Shown: positions 1 through 7,532 of the stretch, piece by piece | How positions within the stretch are numbered: position 1 is the first letter of the stretch | How the letters are laid out: every line of letters starts with the position of its first letter | Source: Rhodospirillales bacterium | GTDB lineage: Bacteria > Pseudomonadota > Alphaproteobacteria > Acetobacterales > Acetobacteraceae | NCBI GenBank assembly: GCA_015654825.1 | Contig: JAATGE010000142.1 | Coordinates: forward strand, 1-10,115 | Reading direction: 5' to 3' | Length of the DNA stretch: 10,115 bases | Translations under genes and position numbers: made by a program | Notes under the pieces: model-generated | Told to the model about the DNA's origin: nothing | What the model saw: only the letters and a program-made list of their open reading frames with translations | Databases searched by the model: none

Positions 1-334
1 CGAGCCCCTGTGCGCGGGCCCAGCGCGCATACTGATTGGTCCGCTGTGCGAGTTCGCTTTAGGTCACGTTGTCGTGTTCCGAAATCAGCGCCGCGTTCGC
101 GCCGAACCTCTCTGCAAGGCCGTCAACCCGGCCGCCCAGGGTATCCGCGTTATACCTGTCGAGCGGCGCGATATTTTGCAGCGCGCGTGTCCAGGCCTTG
201 ATCGAGCTAGTCCGTGGGCGGGCGGCCTGGTCCAACACAGCATCCTCTGCAAGCCGCGGAGCGGCACCGCGAACCGGTGCCGCCAAAGATATTTGTTGCC
301 GCCCTGCGACACGGCAGCATAATGAGACACTCAT
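1..334 (-). pseudogene. Acyl-CoA synthetase (AMP-binding family), N-terminal part, interrupted by a stop; runs off left edge
   Basis: Read on the minus strand, the frame from about 238 down to 62 resembles the start of FATP-type long-chain fatty-acyl-CoA synthetases: ARALQ-like helix, a GLAERFGANAALISEHD stretch, then NVT. The next codon, at 61-59, is TAA. The same frame continues directly after it with SELAQRTNQYARWARAQGL, which fits the family pattern T-Y-x-E-L-x-x-R-x-N-x-Y-A-R-W-A. The stop sits exactly where the conserved tyrosine (TAT or TAC) should be, so a single base change in the third codon position explains it. An intact enzyme would activate fatty acids to acyl-CoA with ATP at the membrane. 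The start is uncertain: ATG at 334 or GTG at 238 are possible, and the first 30 or so residues from 334 do not look conserved. It is divergent from the gene at 373. A base-call error is a real alternative to a true pseudogene. Family assignment is from remembered motif patterns, not a search. Confidence 0.6.
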
Positions 335-372
335 GGCAGCACCAACACGAAAAATTTCAGCACAGGTTCACA

Positions 373-1563
373 ATGGCCGGATTTGAAGGCTCACCTTCCC
401 ACCTCCCCGACAAGAGCGCCGGAGCGGCCGAAGCCGGATCGACCGCAGAATTGAGCCACTTGAGTAAATATGGCCTCGCGGGTCTGCGTCGCTGCTGGAT
501 GCCCGAACGGGGAACCTGGTCGCACAAATACCATCTGGACGGGCGGCCGCAGCCGAACGAGTCAGTTCCGCCCAGCGATCTCTACTATTCGCTGAACGTG
601 TTGCTGGGATTATCGCGGGTGCCGGGGGCGCTGGCGGCGGAACCCTATGAGGTGCCTGACCTGCTGGTCGCGCTTTGCCGCGGGGCGATGCTGCTGCCGG
701 TCAGGAACGGCACCTGGGGCATGGCGTCGTGGGCCGCGGCGGAACTCGATCTCGATTTGCCGGCCCCGCTCGCGGCAAAGATGGCCGGTTTCGCCAAGGA
801 TCCATCCGAACTCGCGCGCTGGCGAACGCAGGATATCGGCCTGACATTGTCGGGCGCCTGCGCGCTGGCCGCGCGCGACCCGTCATGGCGCCCGCTGGCC
901 GGCGCGCTACGCGACTTGCTGATGAGCGAATTCCGCGGTCGCGGCGCGCTATTCCGCGACTCCGGCCGCGGCCCGCGCCGCTACATCGCCACGTTTGCAA
1001 CACAAGTGTATGCGGCCCTGGCGCTGTATCAATATGGCGAGCTGGCGGAAGACGCGGCGGCGATCCAGGCGGCGAACGCGTGTGTCGAGAAGCTTATAGC
1101 AGTGCAAGGTGAACTTGGCGAATGGCCCTGGTTCTACTCGCCCGACACCGAGGCCGTCGTTGATCGCTATGAGGTCTATTCCGTGCATCAGCACGGCATG
1201 GCGCCCGCGCTGTTGCACCACGCCGTGCGCCATGGCGTGCCAGGTTCCCGCGCCGCCGTGGTGCGGGGCTTCGAATGGATTTTCGGGGCCAACGAAATGG
1301 GAATTTCGATGCTGCTGCCGGGGTTGCAGCTGATCTACCGGTCACAGGCCCTGCGCGGCCTGCACGCCCGCCGCGAAATGCGCGTGCTGCGTGCCGTGGC
1401 AAGCGCGGTGACGCGATCGGGCGGCCGCGCCGCCGGTGCCGCCGCGCTGCGTCTGACCGAGGAAATGCGCAGCTACGAGTTCGGGTGGCTGCTATGGTCG
1501 TTTGGCGGCCGCACGGACTATCCTGAACTGACGAACCACGCACAATTCGTGGCGGCCGCCTGA
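373..1563 (+). CDS. Unassigned protein of exopolysaccharide locus, probable alpha/alpha-toroid fold
   Basis: This is a protein of 396 residues if it starts at ATG 373, which has a weak AGG six bases upstream. An in-frame ATG at 322 is possible, but the extra residues look unconserved. I do not recognise a named family. Three G-x-W motifs are spaced along it: GTWSHKY at residues 47-53, GTWGMAS at 113-119 and GEWPWFY at 249-255. They alternate with alanine- and leucine-rich helices, as in alpha/alpha-barrel proteins (terpenoid cyclase or prenyltransferase-like folds, six-hairpin glycosidases and polysaccharide lyases or epimerases). A conspicuous polar cluster, EVYSVHQHGM at 267-276, could be an active site. 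Near the C-terminus is EFGWLLWSFGGRTDYPEL from 369. There is no signal peptide and no clear membrane segment, so a cytoplasmic location is likely. Because it precedes sugar-transferase and chain-length genes, a role in polysaccharide synthesis or modification is inferred, not shown. Coding is well supported; function is not. Confidence 0.8.
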   Translation: MAGFEGSPSHLPDKSAGAAEAGSTAELSHLSKYGLAGLRRCWMPERGTWSHKYHLDGRPQPNESVPPSDLYYSLNVLLGLSRVPGALAAEPYEVPDLLVALCRGAMLLPVRNGTWGMASWAAAELDLDLPAPLAAKMAGFAKDPSELARWRTQDIGLTLSGACALAARDPSWRPLAGALRDLLMSEFRGRGALFRDSGRGPRRYIATFATQVYAALALYQYGELAEDAAAIQAANACVEKLIAVQGELGEWPWFYSPDTEAVVDRYEVYSVHQHGMAPALLHHAVRHGVPGSRAAVVRGFEWIFGANEMGISMLLPGLQLIYRSQALRGLHARREMRVLRAVASAVTRSGGRAAGAAALRLTEEMRSYEFGWLLWSFGGRTDYPELTNHAQFVAAA

Positions 1564-1671
1564 AGAATTTGTCATAGTTTATCGGGGTGGATGCCAATCT
1601 GGCCGCCGAGGCCGGGCCATAGGTTCCACTGAAAAACGCACCGCCCGCGCGGAGGCATCGCGGACAGGCTG

Positions 1672-1714
1672 TGGGGCCGGGCGGCCGTTGGCCTGGCCGC
1701 GGCGCCCGGCTCCA
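1672..1714. repeat. Strong GC-rich inverted repeat (stem-loop)
   Basis: The arms at 1672-1683 (TGGGGCCGGGCG) and 1703-1714 (CGCCCGGCTCCA) pair over 12 positions with one G-T wobble and no mismatch. The 19-base loop can form a short GCC/GGC inner stem. No T-run follows on the plus strand, so it is not a canonical intrinsic terminator. It could still weaken read-through from the gene ending at 1563, bind a protein, or be a dispersed palindromic element. Confidence 0.6.
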
Positions 1715-2110
1715 GCGGCGATTGCACCGCGCCGATGCGCCCGGCGCGGCGAAAATCCGCCTCTCTCGGCCGCGATAGAAGCAATCGCTCTAGTGCACCT
1801 GAAGCAAATGGTTGGCCACACGGGCTCGCTAGCGGCAAACCTTCGTATGTCAAAACAAACTTCCAGGGCGTTGCCCTATCCGGCTTAGTGCCGCCGGTTC
1901 TGGCAGCGTAGGGTTTCGCACCGCTAATAACGGACAAGTTGATATGACCGGCGGGCGGGTCGGTTGCGGCGAACTTCGTGAGCGAGGCACCGCGGCAAAT
2001 CCATCGCACCGGGCATCGGATTAATCTCGCCTGGGAAAACGCTGGGACGTGACATTGAACTGGCTTGCATCGGGCACCAAGGGCGCGGCCGAGGCGGGGC
2101 CCGCGACGCG

Positions 2111-2120
2111 TATATTTAAT
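2111..2120 (+). promoter_or_regulatory. Possible -10 region for the exopolysaccharide genes
   Basis: The run TATATTTAAT is the clearest AT-rich island in a very GC-rich leader, and it lies about 55 bases before the chosen start of the sugar transferase gene. I see no good -35 hexamer at the expected distance, so it could need an activator or an alternative sigma factor, or be chance. Confidence 0.25.
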
Positions 2121-2165
2121 CGATCGAGCGACCCGAGGCGACCCGGGTCTGGCCATTTCGCCATT

Positions 2166-2170
2166 GGAGG
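2166..2170 (+). promoter_or_regulatory. Shine-Dalgarno site that selects a TTG start
   Basis: A perfect GGAGG lies five bases before an in-frame TTG at 2176. This is the only good ribosome binding site near the 5' end of the sugar transferase frame, and it decides the start. The longer in-frame extension back to 2065 adds an arginine-rich, unconserved stretch with no such site. Confidence 0.65.
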
Positions 2171-2175
2171 ACGTC

Positions 2176-3636
2176 TTGCTGCTTCATAGGCTGCCACTGG
2201 ATCAGCCGGAGCATTGCGGCCGCTCGTCAGGCCTCGAGTCCTACGGGATCAGCAACGTGCCACGGCTGTCGTTGCGCCCGTGGTTTGCCACCATTCTGTC
2301 TCTGGACCTTGCCGCGGCGGCAGCGCTGCCGATGGCGATCGATGCCCTGTCTGCCTCACCGATGCGCCACGACGCCTGGCGCGTGCTGGCGGCCGTTGCG
2401 GCCTCGATTGCGGTCTGGCTGCTCGCCGCGCACCAGCAGCGCCTGTATGACGGTTCGCGCATCCTGTCCGGCCGCGGCACGCTGCTGCCCGCATTGGCAA
2501 CCGCCGTCACGAGCTTCTCGCTCATGCTGCTGCCGATATTTGCCGCTGCCCCGGAGGTCGGCGCCGCCGGCCTGCAGCTTCTGCTGGCGGGTGCCGCGAT
2601 CGCGTCCGTGCTGGTCTCCCGCATGGTGTGGCAGGCCTGCCTGCGGGCGGCGCTGCGTCGCGGCCGCTGCCTGGACCGGCCGCTGGTGCTGGCCGGCTCC
2701 GCGGCCGCCGCGCGCGGCGTTGCCGCTTCCATAGAGGACGCCAGCAACGGTGCGATCAGGGTCGCGGCCAGCGTGCCGCTTCCCGGCATCTATGGCGGCC
2801 CGTCGTTCGCGTGGATCGAAGATGCCGTGCGCGAAAAGCAGGTCGACCGCGTGCTGATCGCCGACTTCGAACATGTGAGTGCGGCCTGCAGCGCGATCAT
2901 GCCGTGGCTGATGCGCCTGGCGGTGGACGTGGCCCTGGTTCCCGACAGCCGCGCCTTGCGTGCGCCGCATTCGCGCGTCAGCCGCATCGGGTTCGTTCCG
3001 GCCGCGGGCGTGGTGCGGCGGCCGCCCGGCCGTGCTGCGGCGGCGGCCAAGCGGATCGAGGATGTCGCCGTGGCGTTGACGGCGTTGCTGCTGACGGCGC
3101 CTGCACTCCTGGCGATCAGCGTGGCTGTCAAGCTGGATAGTCCGGGCCCGGTGCTGTTCCGGCAGCCGCGGGTCGGCCTCAACGGCACGCTGTTTCGTAT
3201 GTGGAAGTTCCGCACGATGTACGCCGACATGACGGATGCAGCGGCAGCACAACAAACCTGCCGCAACGATCCGCGCGTTACCCGCATCGGCCGGCTGCTA
3301 CGCCGCAGCAGCCTCGATGAACTGCCGCAATTGCTGAACGTGTTGCGCGGGGAAATGTCGATCGTCGGCCCGCGGCCGCACGCGGTCGGCATGACCGTGG
3401 CCGGCCTTCCGCTGCCCGAGTTGATGGAAGGCTACGAAGCCCGCCACCGCGTGAAACCGGGAATTACCGGATGGGCCCAGGTGAACGGCAGCCGTGGCCC
3501 CATAGAAACCGAGCAGCAGCTGCGGCAGCGTGTCGAACTGGATTGCCATTATATCGAAACCCGGTCGCTCGGCATGGATGCGTGGATCATGTTCCGCACG
3601 GCAGCGCTTCTGGCGTTTGACCGTCATGCGTTCTGA
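2176..3636 (+). CDS. Polyprenyl-phosphate sugar-1-phosphate transferase (exopolysaccharide initiating enzyme, WcaJ/PssY-like)
   Basis: This integral membrane enzyme, 486 residues from the TTG start, should move a hexose-1-phosphate from a UDP-sugar to undecaprenyl phosphate, the first step of repeat-unit assembly at the inner membrane. The N-terminal half has about four hydrophobic segments (near residues 35-55, 70-90, 105-125 and 130-155), then a soluble Rossmann-like part with DRVLIADFEHV. A further membrane segment lies near 295-315. The C-terminal catalytic domain (bacterial sugar transferase, PF02397) shows LFRQPRVG at about 327, KFRTM at 344-348, DELPQLLNVL followed by RGEMSIVGPRP at 381-401, and KPGITGWAQVNG at 427-438. 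These are the diagnostic motifs of the family, including the Asp-Glu pair and the conserved PRP. Length is normal for the long, five-segment type. The kinase gene follows after 78 bases on the same strand, probably in one operon. The sugar (glucose, galactose or another) cannot be read from sequence. Confidence 0.92.
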   Translation: MLLHRLPLDQPEHCGRSSGLESYGISNVPRLSLRPWFATILSLDLAAAAALPMAIDALSASPMRHDAWRVLAAVAASIAVWLLAAHQQRLYDGSRILSGRGTLLPALATAVTSFSLMLLPIFAAAPEVGAAGLQLLLAGAAIASVLVSRMVWQACLRAALRRGRCLDRPLVLAGSAAAARGVAASIEDASNGAIRVAASVPLPGIYGGPSFAWIEDAVREKQVDRVLIADFEHVSAACSAIMPWLMRLAVDVALVPDSRALRAPHSRVSRIGFVPAAGVVRRPPGRAAAAAKRIEDVAVALTALLLTAPALLAISVAVKLDSPGPVLFRQPRVGLNGTLFRMWKFRTMYADMTDAAAAQQTCRNDPRVTRIGRLLRRSSLDELPQLLNVLRGEMSIVGPRPHAVGMTVAGLPLPELMEGYEARHRVKPGITGWAQVNGSRGPIETEQQLRQRVELDCHYIETRSLGMDAWIMFRTAALLAFDRHAF

Positions 3637-3714
3637 ACCAGGCGCGCAACGCGCGTGCACGATCCCGGCGCCGCCAATGGGCGCAACGGCAACAGGCTTT
3701 ATGGCGTGAGTGGC

Positions 3715-5913
3715 ATGGACCCGATAGCGGCACAGAACTATCCTCCGCATTTGCTGGCCGGGCGAGGCGGTTTCAATGTTCGCTCGCTTATTCAGCAATT
3801 GCTGCGGAATCTTCATATCATCATCGGCGCCGCGGTGATCGGCGTGGGCCTGGCCGTCGCGGCCGTGCAGTATATGCCGCCGAGATACACCAGCGCGGTC
3901 TCGCTGCTGATCGACCCGAAACGTCCCGGCTCCTACGGCGCGGACGCAGCATTCGCCAATCTCTACGTCGACAGCACCAAAATCGCGAGTGTCGAACTGA
4001 TCCTGCTGTCGTGGGGCATGCTCGATCGCGTGGTCCGGGCCGAGCATCTGGCCGATGATCCGGAATTCGGCGATCCGCGTCCCTCGCGGTTCCGCCAATG
4101 GCTTGCATTATTCTCGTCCGCGAGAACGCCGCCGACGCCGGACGCGGCTGCGATGCGCGAAGCGCGCGCCGTGGACCGGCTGAGCCAGATGATCCGCACC
4201 ACCCGCATCGGCATGACCTATGTGATCAGGGTCGATGTCAGCACGGGAAATGCGGCACAGGCGCAGCGCCTCGCCAAGTCGATCGCGGACGCGTACCTGA
4301 CCGACCAGATGGAAACGAAGTCGGCGGCGGCAAGACGCGACACCGCCTGGCTCTCCACTCGCCTGCAGCAGTTGCGCAGCGACCTGATCGCCAGCGAAGG
4401 TTCGGTGGAAGCAATCCGTCAGAAATTCGGCCTTACCGAGACTGACAACGGCCCGGGTTCCACGCTCGACCGGCAGGCCGTTACCGAAGTCAACGCGCAA
4501 CTGGTCAATGCCGAAGGCGACGTCGCTGCCAGCCAGGCGAAGTATGAACAGTCGTTGCGCGTCATGCACAGCGGCGGCAGCCTTGGCGGCCTGTCGGATG
4601 TCGGCGCCTCGCGCGTTATCGAGGAGCTGCGCAAGCAACAGGCCGAGTCGAGCAGGCGTCTGGCCGACCTGTCGAGCCGTTATACGCGGGATTACCCCGA
4701 GCGGCTGCAGGCCGAGAAGGATCGCGACATCCTGAATGCGCAGGTTTCACTGGAGACATCGCGCATAGTCGACGGACTGCGCAACGACTACCAAACCGCG
4801 GTTGCGCGGCGGAACGCGCTGCAAAGCCAGCTGACACGCCTGGTCGGCGCGGTCAGCGCAGTCGGCAGCGCGCAGGGCCGAGTGCAATTGCGTGAGGCGG
4901 AGCGTGTGGCCGAAGCCAATCGGATTGCCTATGAAGCCTCGCTCGGCCGGCTGCGCGAAGTGGAAGAGCAGCAAACCCGGGAGGAAGCCGAAGCGCGGAT
5001 CATTTCAGAACCGCAGATCCCGGAGTCGCCAAGCTTTCCGCGGCCGCTGATTTTTCTGCCCGCCGGCGGCGCGCTGGGCTTGCTGGCCGGTCTTGGCCTG
5101 GTGTTTCTGCGGCCTATTCTGCGAAACCGCATTGTTGATGCGGACAGTGCGGAGCGCGACCTTTCCATGCCGGTCCTGGCGATGGCACCGTACTTGCGCA
5201 AGAACGACCTCGCCGAAGGCCCGATGCGCCTGAGCATCCCGGAATATCTGGCGCTCAAGCCGTACTCCCAGTTTGCCGAAAGCCTGAGGCTGCTGCGCCT
5301 CGGCTTGCGGAACGCCGGCGTCGATGGCGCAAATATCATCCAGTTCACATCGGCTATTCCCGGCGAGGGCAAATCCACCATGGCCGCCAGCATGGCGGTC
5401 TCGGCCGCTGCGGCCGGCATCCGCACGGTCATTGTCGACCTGGATTTTCATAATCCTGCCATTACGCGGCTGTTTCGTGGTGACGACCCCGAGGGTGTTA
5501 CTGATGTTCTGATCGGGAATGTCACCGCCGGCTCCGCGTTGCAGCAATACAAGTCGCTGCCGCTGCGGATCATCGGTGCCGGCTCCATCGACGAGCCCAA
5601 CCCCGATCTGATTGAGAGCAGGCAGCTGCGCGAGCTCATTCAAAATCTCAGCAAGGAGTTCGAACTGGTCATCCTCGATACGCCGCCCGTGCTGGCGATT
5701 GCGGATCCGATCGTGATATCGAGCATGGTCGACGCGACCGTCATGGTCGTCGCGTGGCGCAACACGCCGAGCGACACCGTGGACTACGCGGTCAATACGT
5801 TGCGCGCGGCCCGCGCACCGTTGGCCGGCTTGCTGCTTAACAAAGTCAATATCGCGAAATCGGGACCGTACGGCGGAAAGGCCTACAGCTATAAACGCCG
5901 GATCGCGGCGTAG
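3715..5913 (+). CDS. Exopolysaccharide chain-length determinant fused to BY-type tyrosine kinase (Wzc/ExoP-like)
   Basis: This inner-membrane co-polymerase of 732 residues from ATG 3715 should control chain length and export of the polymer and autophosphorylate on tyrosine. Domains in order: a Wzz segment with the first membrane helix at about 34-52; a long periplasmic part (about 55-440) rich in heptad-like helices; and a proline motif with prolines at 433, 436, 439 and 442 just before the second membrane helix at about 444-466. The cytoplasmic kinase has Walker A SAIPGEGKST (546-555, Lys553), Walker A' VIVDLDFHNP (572-581, Asp575 and Asp577) and Walker B LVILDTPP (651-658, Asp655). The tail ends with a short tyrosine cluster, Tyr719, Tyr724 and Tyr726, the usual autophosphorylation site. 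GTG at 3655 and GTG at 3706 are alternative starts; ATG 3715 is preferred because homologues begin close to the first helix. No separate phosphatase or export porin gene is in the window. Confidence 0.93.
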   Translation: MDPIAAQNYPPHLLAGRGGFNVRSLIQQLLRNLHIIIGAAVIGVGLAVAAVQYMPPRYTSAVSLLIDPKRPGSYGADAAFANLYVDSTKIASVELILLSWGMLDRVVRAEHLADDPEFGDPRPSRFRQWLALFSSARTPPTPDAAAMREARAVDRLSQMIRTTRIGMTYVIRVDVSTGNAAQAQRLAKSIADAYLTDQMETKSAAARRDTAWLSTRLQQLRSDLIASEGSVEAIRQKFGLTETDNGPGSTLDRQAVTEVNAQLVNAEGDVAASQAKYEQSLRVMHSGGSLGGLSDVGASRVIEELRKQQAESSRRLADLSSRYTRDYPERLQAEKDRDILNAQVSLETSRIVDGLRNDYQTAVARRNALQSQLTRLVGAVSAVGSAQGRVQLREAERVAEANRIAYEASLGRLREVEEQQTREEAEARIISEPQIPESPSFPRPLIFLPAGGALGLLAGLGLVFLRPILRNRIVDADSAERDLSMPVLAMAPYLRKNDLAEGPMRLSIPEYLALKPYSQFAESLRLLRLGLRNAGVDGANIIQFTSAIPGEGKSTMAASMAVSAAAAGIRTVIVDLDFHNPAITRLFRGDDPEGVTDVLIGNVTAGSALQQYKSLPLRIIGAGSIDEPNPDLIESRQLRELIQNLSKEFELVILDTPPVLAIADPIVISSMVDATVMVVAWRNTPSDTVDYAVNTLRAARAPLAGLLLNKVNIAKSGPYGGKAYSYKRRIAA

Positions 5914-5966
5914 GATTTGGGGCGCGACTGAGGTCGACGTAACCATAATAAGGCCGGTGGACCAAG

Positions 5967-5985
5967 CTGGGGCCTTAGGCCCCAG
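5967..5985 (+). terminator. Terminator-like hairpin between convergent genes
   Basis: CTGGGGCC and GGCCCCAG form a perfect 8-base-pair stem around a TTA loop, 54 bases after the kinase stop. A short ACCCCAATTTT tract follows, so the T-run is weak and delayed for an intrinsic terminator. It lies in the 119-base gap between two converging genes and may also stop transcription from the decarboxylase side, although that side has no T-run at all. An overlapping alternative stem, TAAGGCC 5949-5955 with GGCCTTA 5971-5977, would compete with it. Confidence 0.6.
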
Positions 5986-6032
5986 ACCCCAATTTTGATT
6001 GTTCCGGGTGTGAGATTGGCACCAGGACCGGC

Positions 6033-7427
6033 TTAGCTGCCACTCGCCGCATGCAGACTATCGACCAGCATCGCGATATCGCTTTCGCTTGCTTCGCCGC
6101 TGGTCACGCACGCGCGGATAACTTCGCGGCCTTCAAATTCCGTCGCGGAAATCCAGGCGGCTCCGGATTCGAGAACCGCGCGTGCGATCGAACGCACGTC
6201 GGCGCACCCTGGCGGCGGCTCGACACAAACAACCGCCATTGGCGATCGGTTCGCGTGCTTCCACCCAAGTGCCAGCAACCCGTCTTTTATCAGATCGGCC
6301 AAATCGAGCGAACGCTCGACATGTTTCGCGTAGCCACTCCAGCCCGCGGTCGCCAGCGCCAGAAACATGCGTAATCCGTTGAAGCGCCGCGACCATTGCA
6401 CCGACGTGACATACGGATCGCGGCCTGCCAGATTGGACGGCATGCAGTCCATGACGACCTGGAATGCGGCGGACAGTACCGATGGCTGTGCCGTCAGGAA
6501 CATCCCGCAGCCCATGGTTGTCGCGAACCATTTATGCGCGTCGATGGTAATCGAATCGGCGGCTTCGATGCCGGCAAGTACATGTCGCCCCCGCTCGGAA
6601 GCAATCAGCGCGCCGCCCCATGCCGCGTCGACGTGACACCAGATTCCATGGCGCCGCGCGATTTCGATGCAGTCCGACAAGGGATCGATCATGCCGGCGC
6701 CGGTAGTTCCCGCGGTTGCCGCGACCATTACCGGAATTCGTCCGTTTGCCATGTCGACCGAAATGGCCCGCGCAAGTGCGGCCGGGTCCATTCGGCCGCA
6801 ACCGTCGGTGTCAATCAGTTGCACGGCGTCGCGTCCGATGCCCGCTTGGTGCGCGATTTTCAGCCAGGCGAGGTGCGCTTCCCTCGACGTATAGAAAACC
6901 GGCGGTCCGGCGAATGCCCTTGCACCCCTTGAAGCAAACCCGTCATCGGCATGGGTCAGCGCGCAAATCAGCGCGGTGAAATTGGCCTCGCTTCCCCCGT
7001 TGGTGAAGTGGCCCGCGGTACCCCGTGGCAATCCGGCGCGCTCGGCGATCGCCCGAATGACGTGCGCCTCGAGCTCGACGGGAAACGGCGACGTTGTCGC
7101 CGTCGCAAGTTGCGGATTGAAACTGGAAATAATGCGATCCGCGCATTGTGACGGAAAGGTGGGAGCCGGGTTGAACAGACCGAAGTAGCGCGGATGATTG
7201 ACGTGAACTACGCCATGCTCCATGCGCTCAACGATCCACGGCAGCAGACTTTCCAGCGTTCGCGGCGCAGAAAAATCGAACGCCGCCAGATCATCGAGAC
7301 GTAAGCGGGCGTCCGGCGATGCTGCGACGGGGCCCTGATACACACGCTCATTGGCGCGTGTCAGTGCGATGGTCAGCCAGTTGTCGATCCGCATCCGTTC
7401 ATCGGCTGCGGGGAAAAGCGGCGACAT
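6033..7427 (-). CDS. PLP-dependent group II amino-acid decarboxylase
   Basis: This is a cytoplasmic decarboxylase of 464 residues that removes the alpha-carboxyl of an amino acid to give an amine, with pyridoxal phosphate as cofactor (PF00282 family). The cofactor motif HVDAAWGG (265-272; Asp267 should hold the pyridine nitrogen) is followed by SITIDAHKWF, with Lys299 as the Schiff-base lysine. FTNGGSEAN in the N-terminal half is the usual phosphate-side loop. The HVDAAW and DAHK wording is nearer to the diaminobutyrate / cysteine-sulfinate / aromatic branch than to classical glutamate decarboxylase, but substrate cannot be assigned. ATG 7427 is chosen because GGAGG lies eight bases upstream (7436-7440). 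A longer GTG start at 7526 lacks a site. It is the second gene of a minus-strand pair, 105 bases after the heme-oxygenase-like gene, and so probably acts before or after it in one pathway. It converges with the exopolysaccharide operon. Confidence 0.9.
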   Translation of the reverse strand: MSPLFPAADERMRIDNWLTIALTRANERVYQGPVAASPDARLRLDDLAAFDFSAPRTLESLLPWIVERMEHGVVHVNHPRYFGLFNPAPTFPSQCADRIISSFNPQLATATTSPFPVELEAHVIRAIAERAGLPRGTAGHFTNGGSEANFTALICALTHADDGFASRGARAFAGPPVFYTSREAHLAWLKIAHQAGIGRDAVQLIDTDGCGRMDPAALARAISVDMANGRIPVMVAATAGTTGAGMIDPLSDCIEIARRHGIWCHVDAAWGGALIASERGRHVLAGIEAADSITIDAHKWFATTMGCGMFLTAQPSVLSAAFQVVMDCMPSNLAGRDPYVTSVQWSRRFNGLRMFLALATAGWSGYAKHVERSLDLADLIKDGLLALGWKHANRSPMAVVCVEPPPGCADVRSIARAVLESGAAWISATEFEGREVIRACVTSGEASESDIAMLVDSLHAASGS

Positions 7428-7435
7428 GCCGCTTT

Positions 7436-7440
7436 CCTCC
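7436..7440 (-). promoter_or_regulatory. Shine-Dalgarno site of the decarboxylase gene
   Basis: On the minus strand GGAGG precedes ATG 7427 by eight bases. It favours this internal ATG over the in-frame GTG 99 bases upstream, and suggests independent translation rather than coupling to the preceding gene. Confidence 0.6.
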
Positions 7441-7532
7441 GTAACATGCCGACTTGCCGGATCTGCAAGACGATCGACGTTATTTTCAGGCTGCACTGTA
7501 CCGAAGGACGTTGCCGCACTGAACACGCTGCT

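Larger units (their letters stand above)
1564..2175. other. Long non-coding gap inside the exopolysaccharide locus
   Basis: These 612 bases separate the unassigned toroid-like gene from the sugar transferase gene on the same strand. Open frames here, including a long one on the minus strand, have no recognisable motifs and read like GC-driven chance ORFs. The stretch holds a strong GC-rich hairpin at 1672-1714, a short AT-rich run at 2111-2120 that could be a -10 region, and a 7-base direct repeat CGACCCG at 2129-2135 and 2139-2145. It is therefore likely that the downstream genes have their own promoter here. Confidence 0.6.

Noticed and set aside
1572..2156. Long open frame on the minus strand across the gene-free gap
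   Set aside because: Its translation is proline- and arginine-rich without motifs or plausible fold, and long chance frames are expected at this GC content.
2065..2175. Longer N-terminus for the sugar transferase
   Set aside because: No ribosome binding site, and an arginine-rich unconserved stretch, whereas GGAGG sits correctly before TTG 2176.
2241..3392. Several 180-300 codon minus-strand frames opposite the sugar transferase
   Set aside because: They are antisense shadows of a gene with clear family motifs and carry no motifs of their own.
3637..3714. GCGCG-CAA-CGCGC inverted repeat between the two exopolysaccharide genes
   Set aside because: The five-pair stem is too short and too close to local base composition to support as a separate element.
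7428..7526. N-terminal extension of the decarboxylase from GTG 7526
   Set aside because: There is no Shine-Dalgarno site and the added residues look unconserved; ATG 7427 has GGAGG at a good distance. It cannot be fully excluded.
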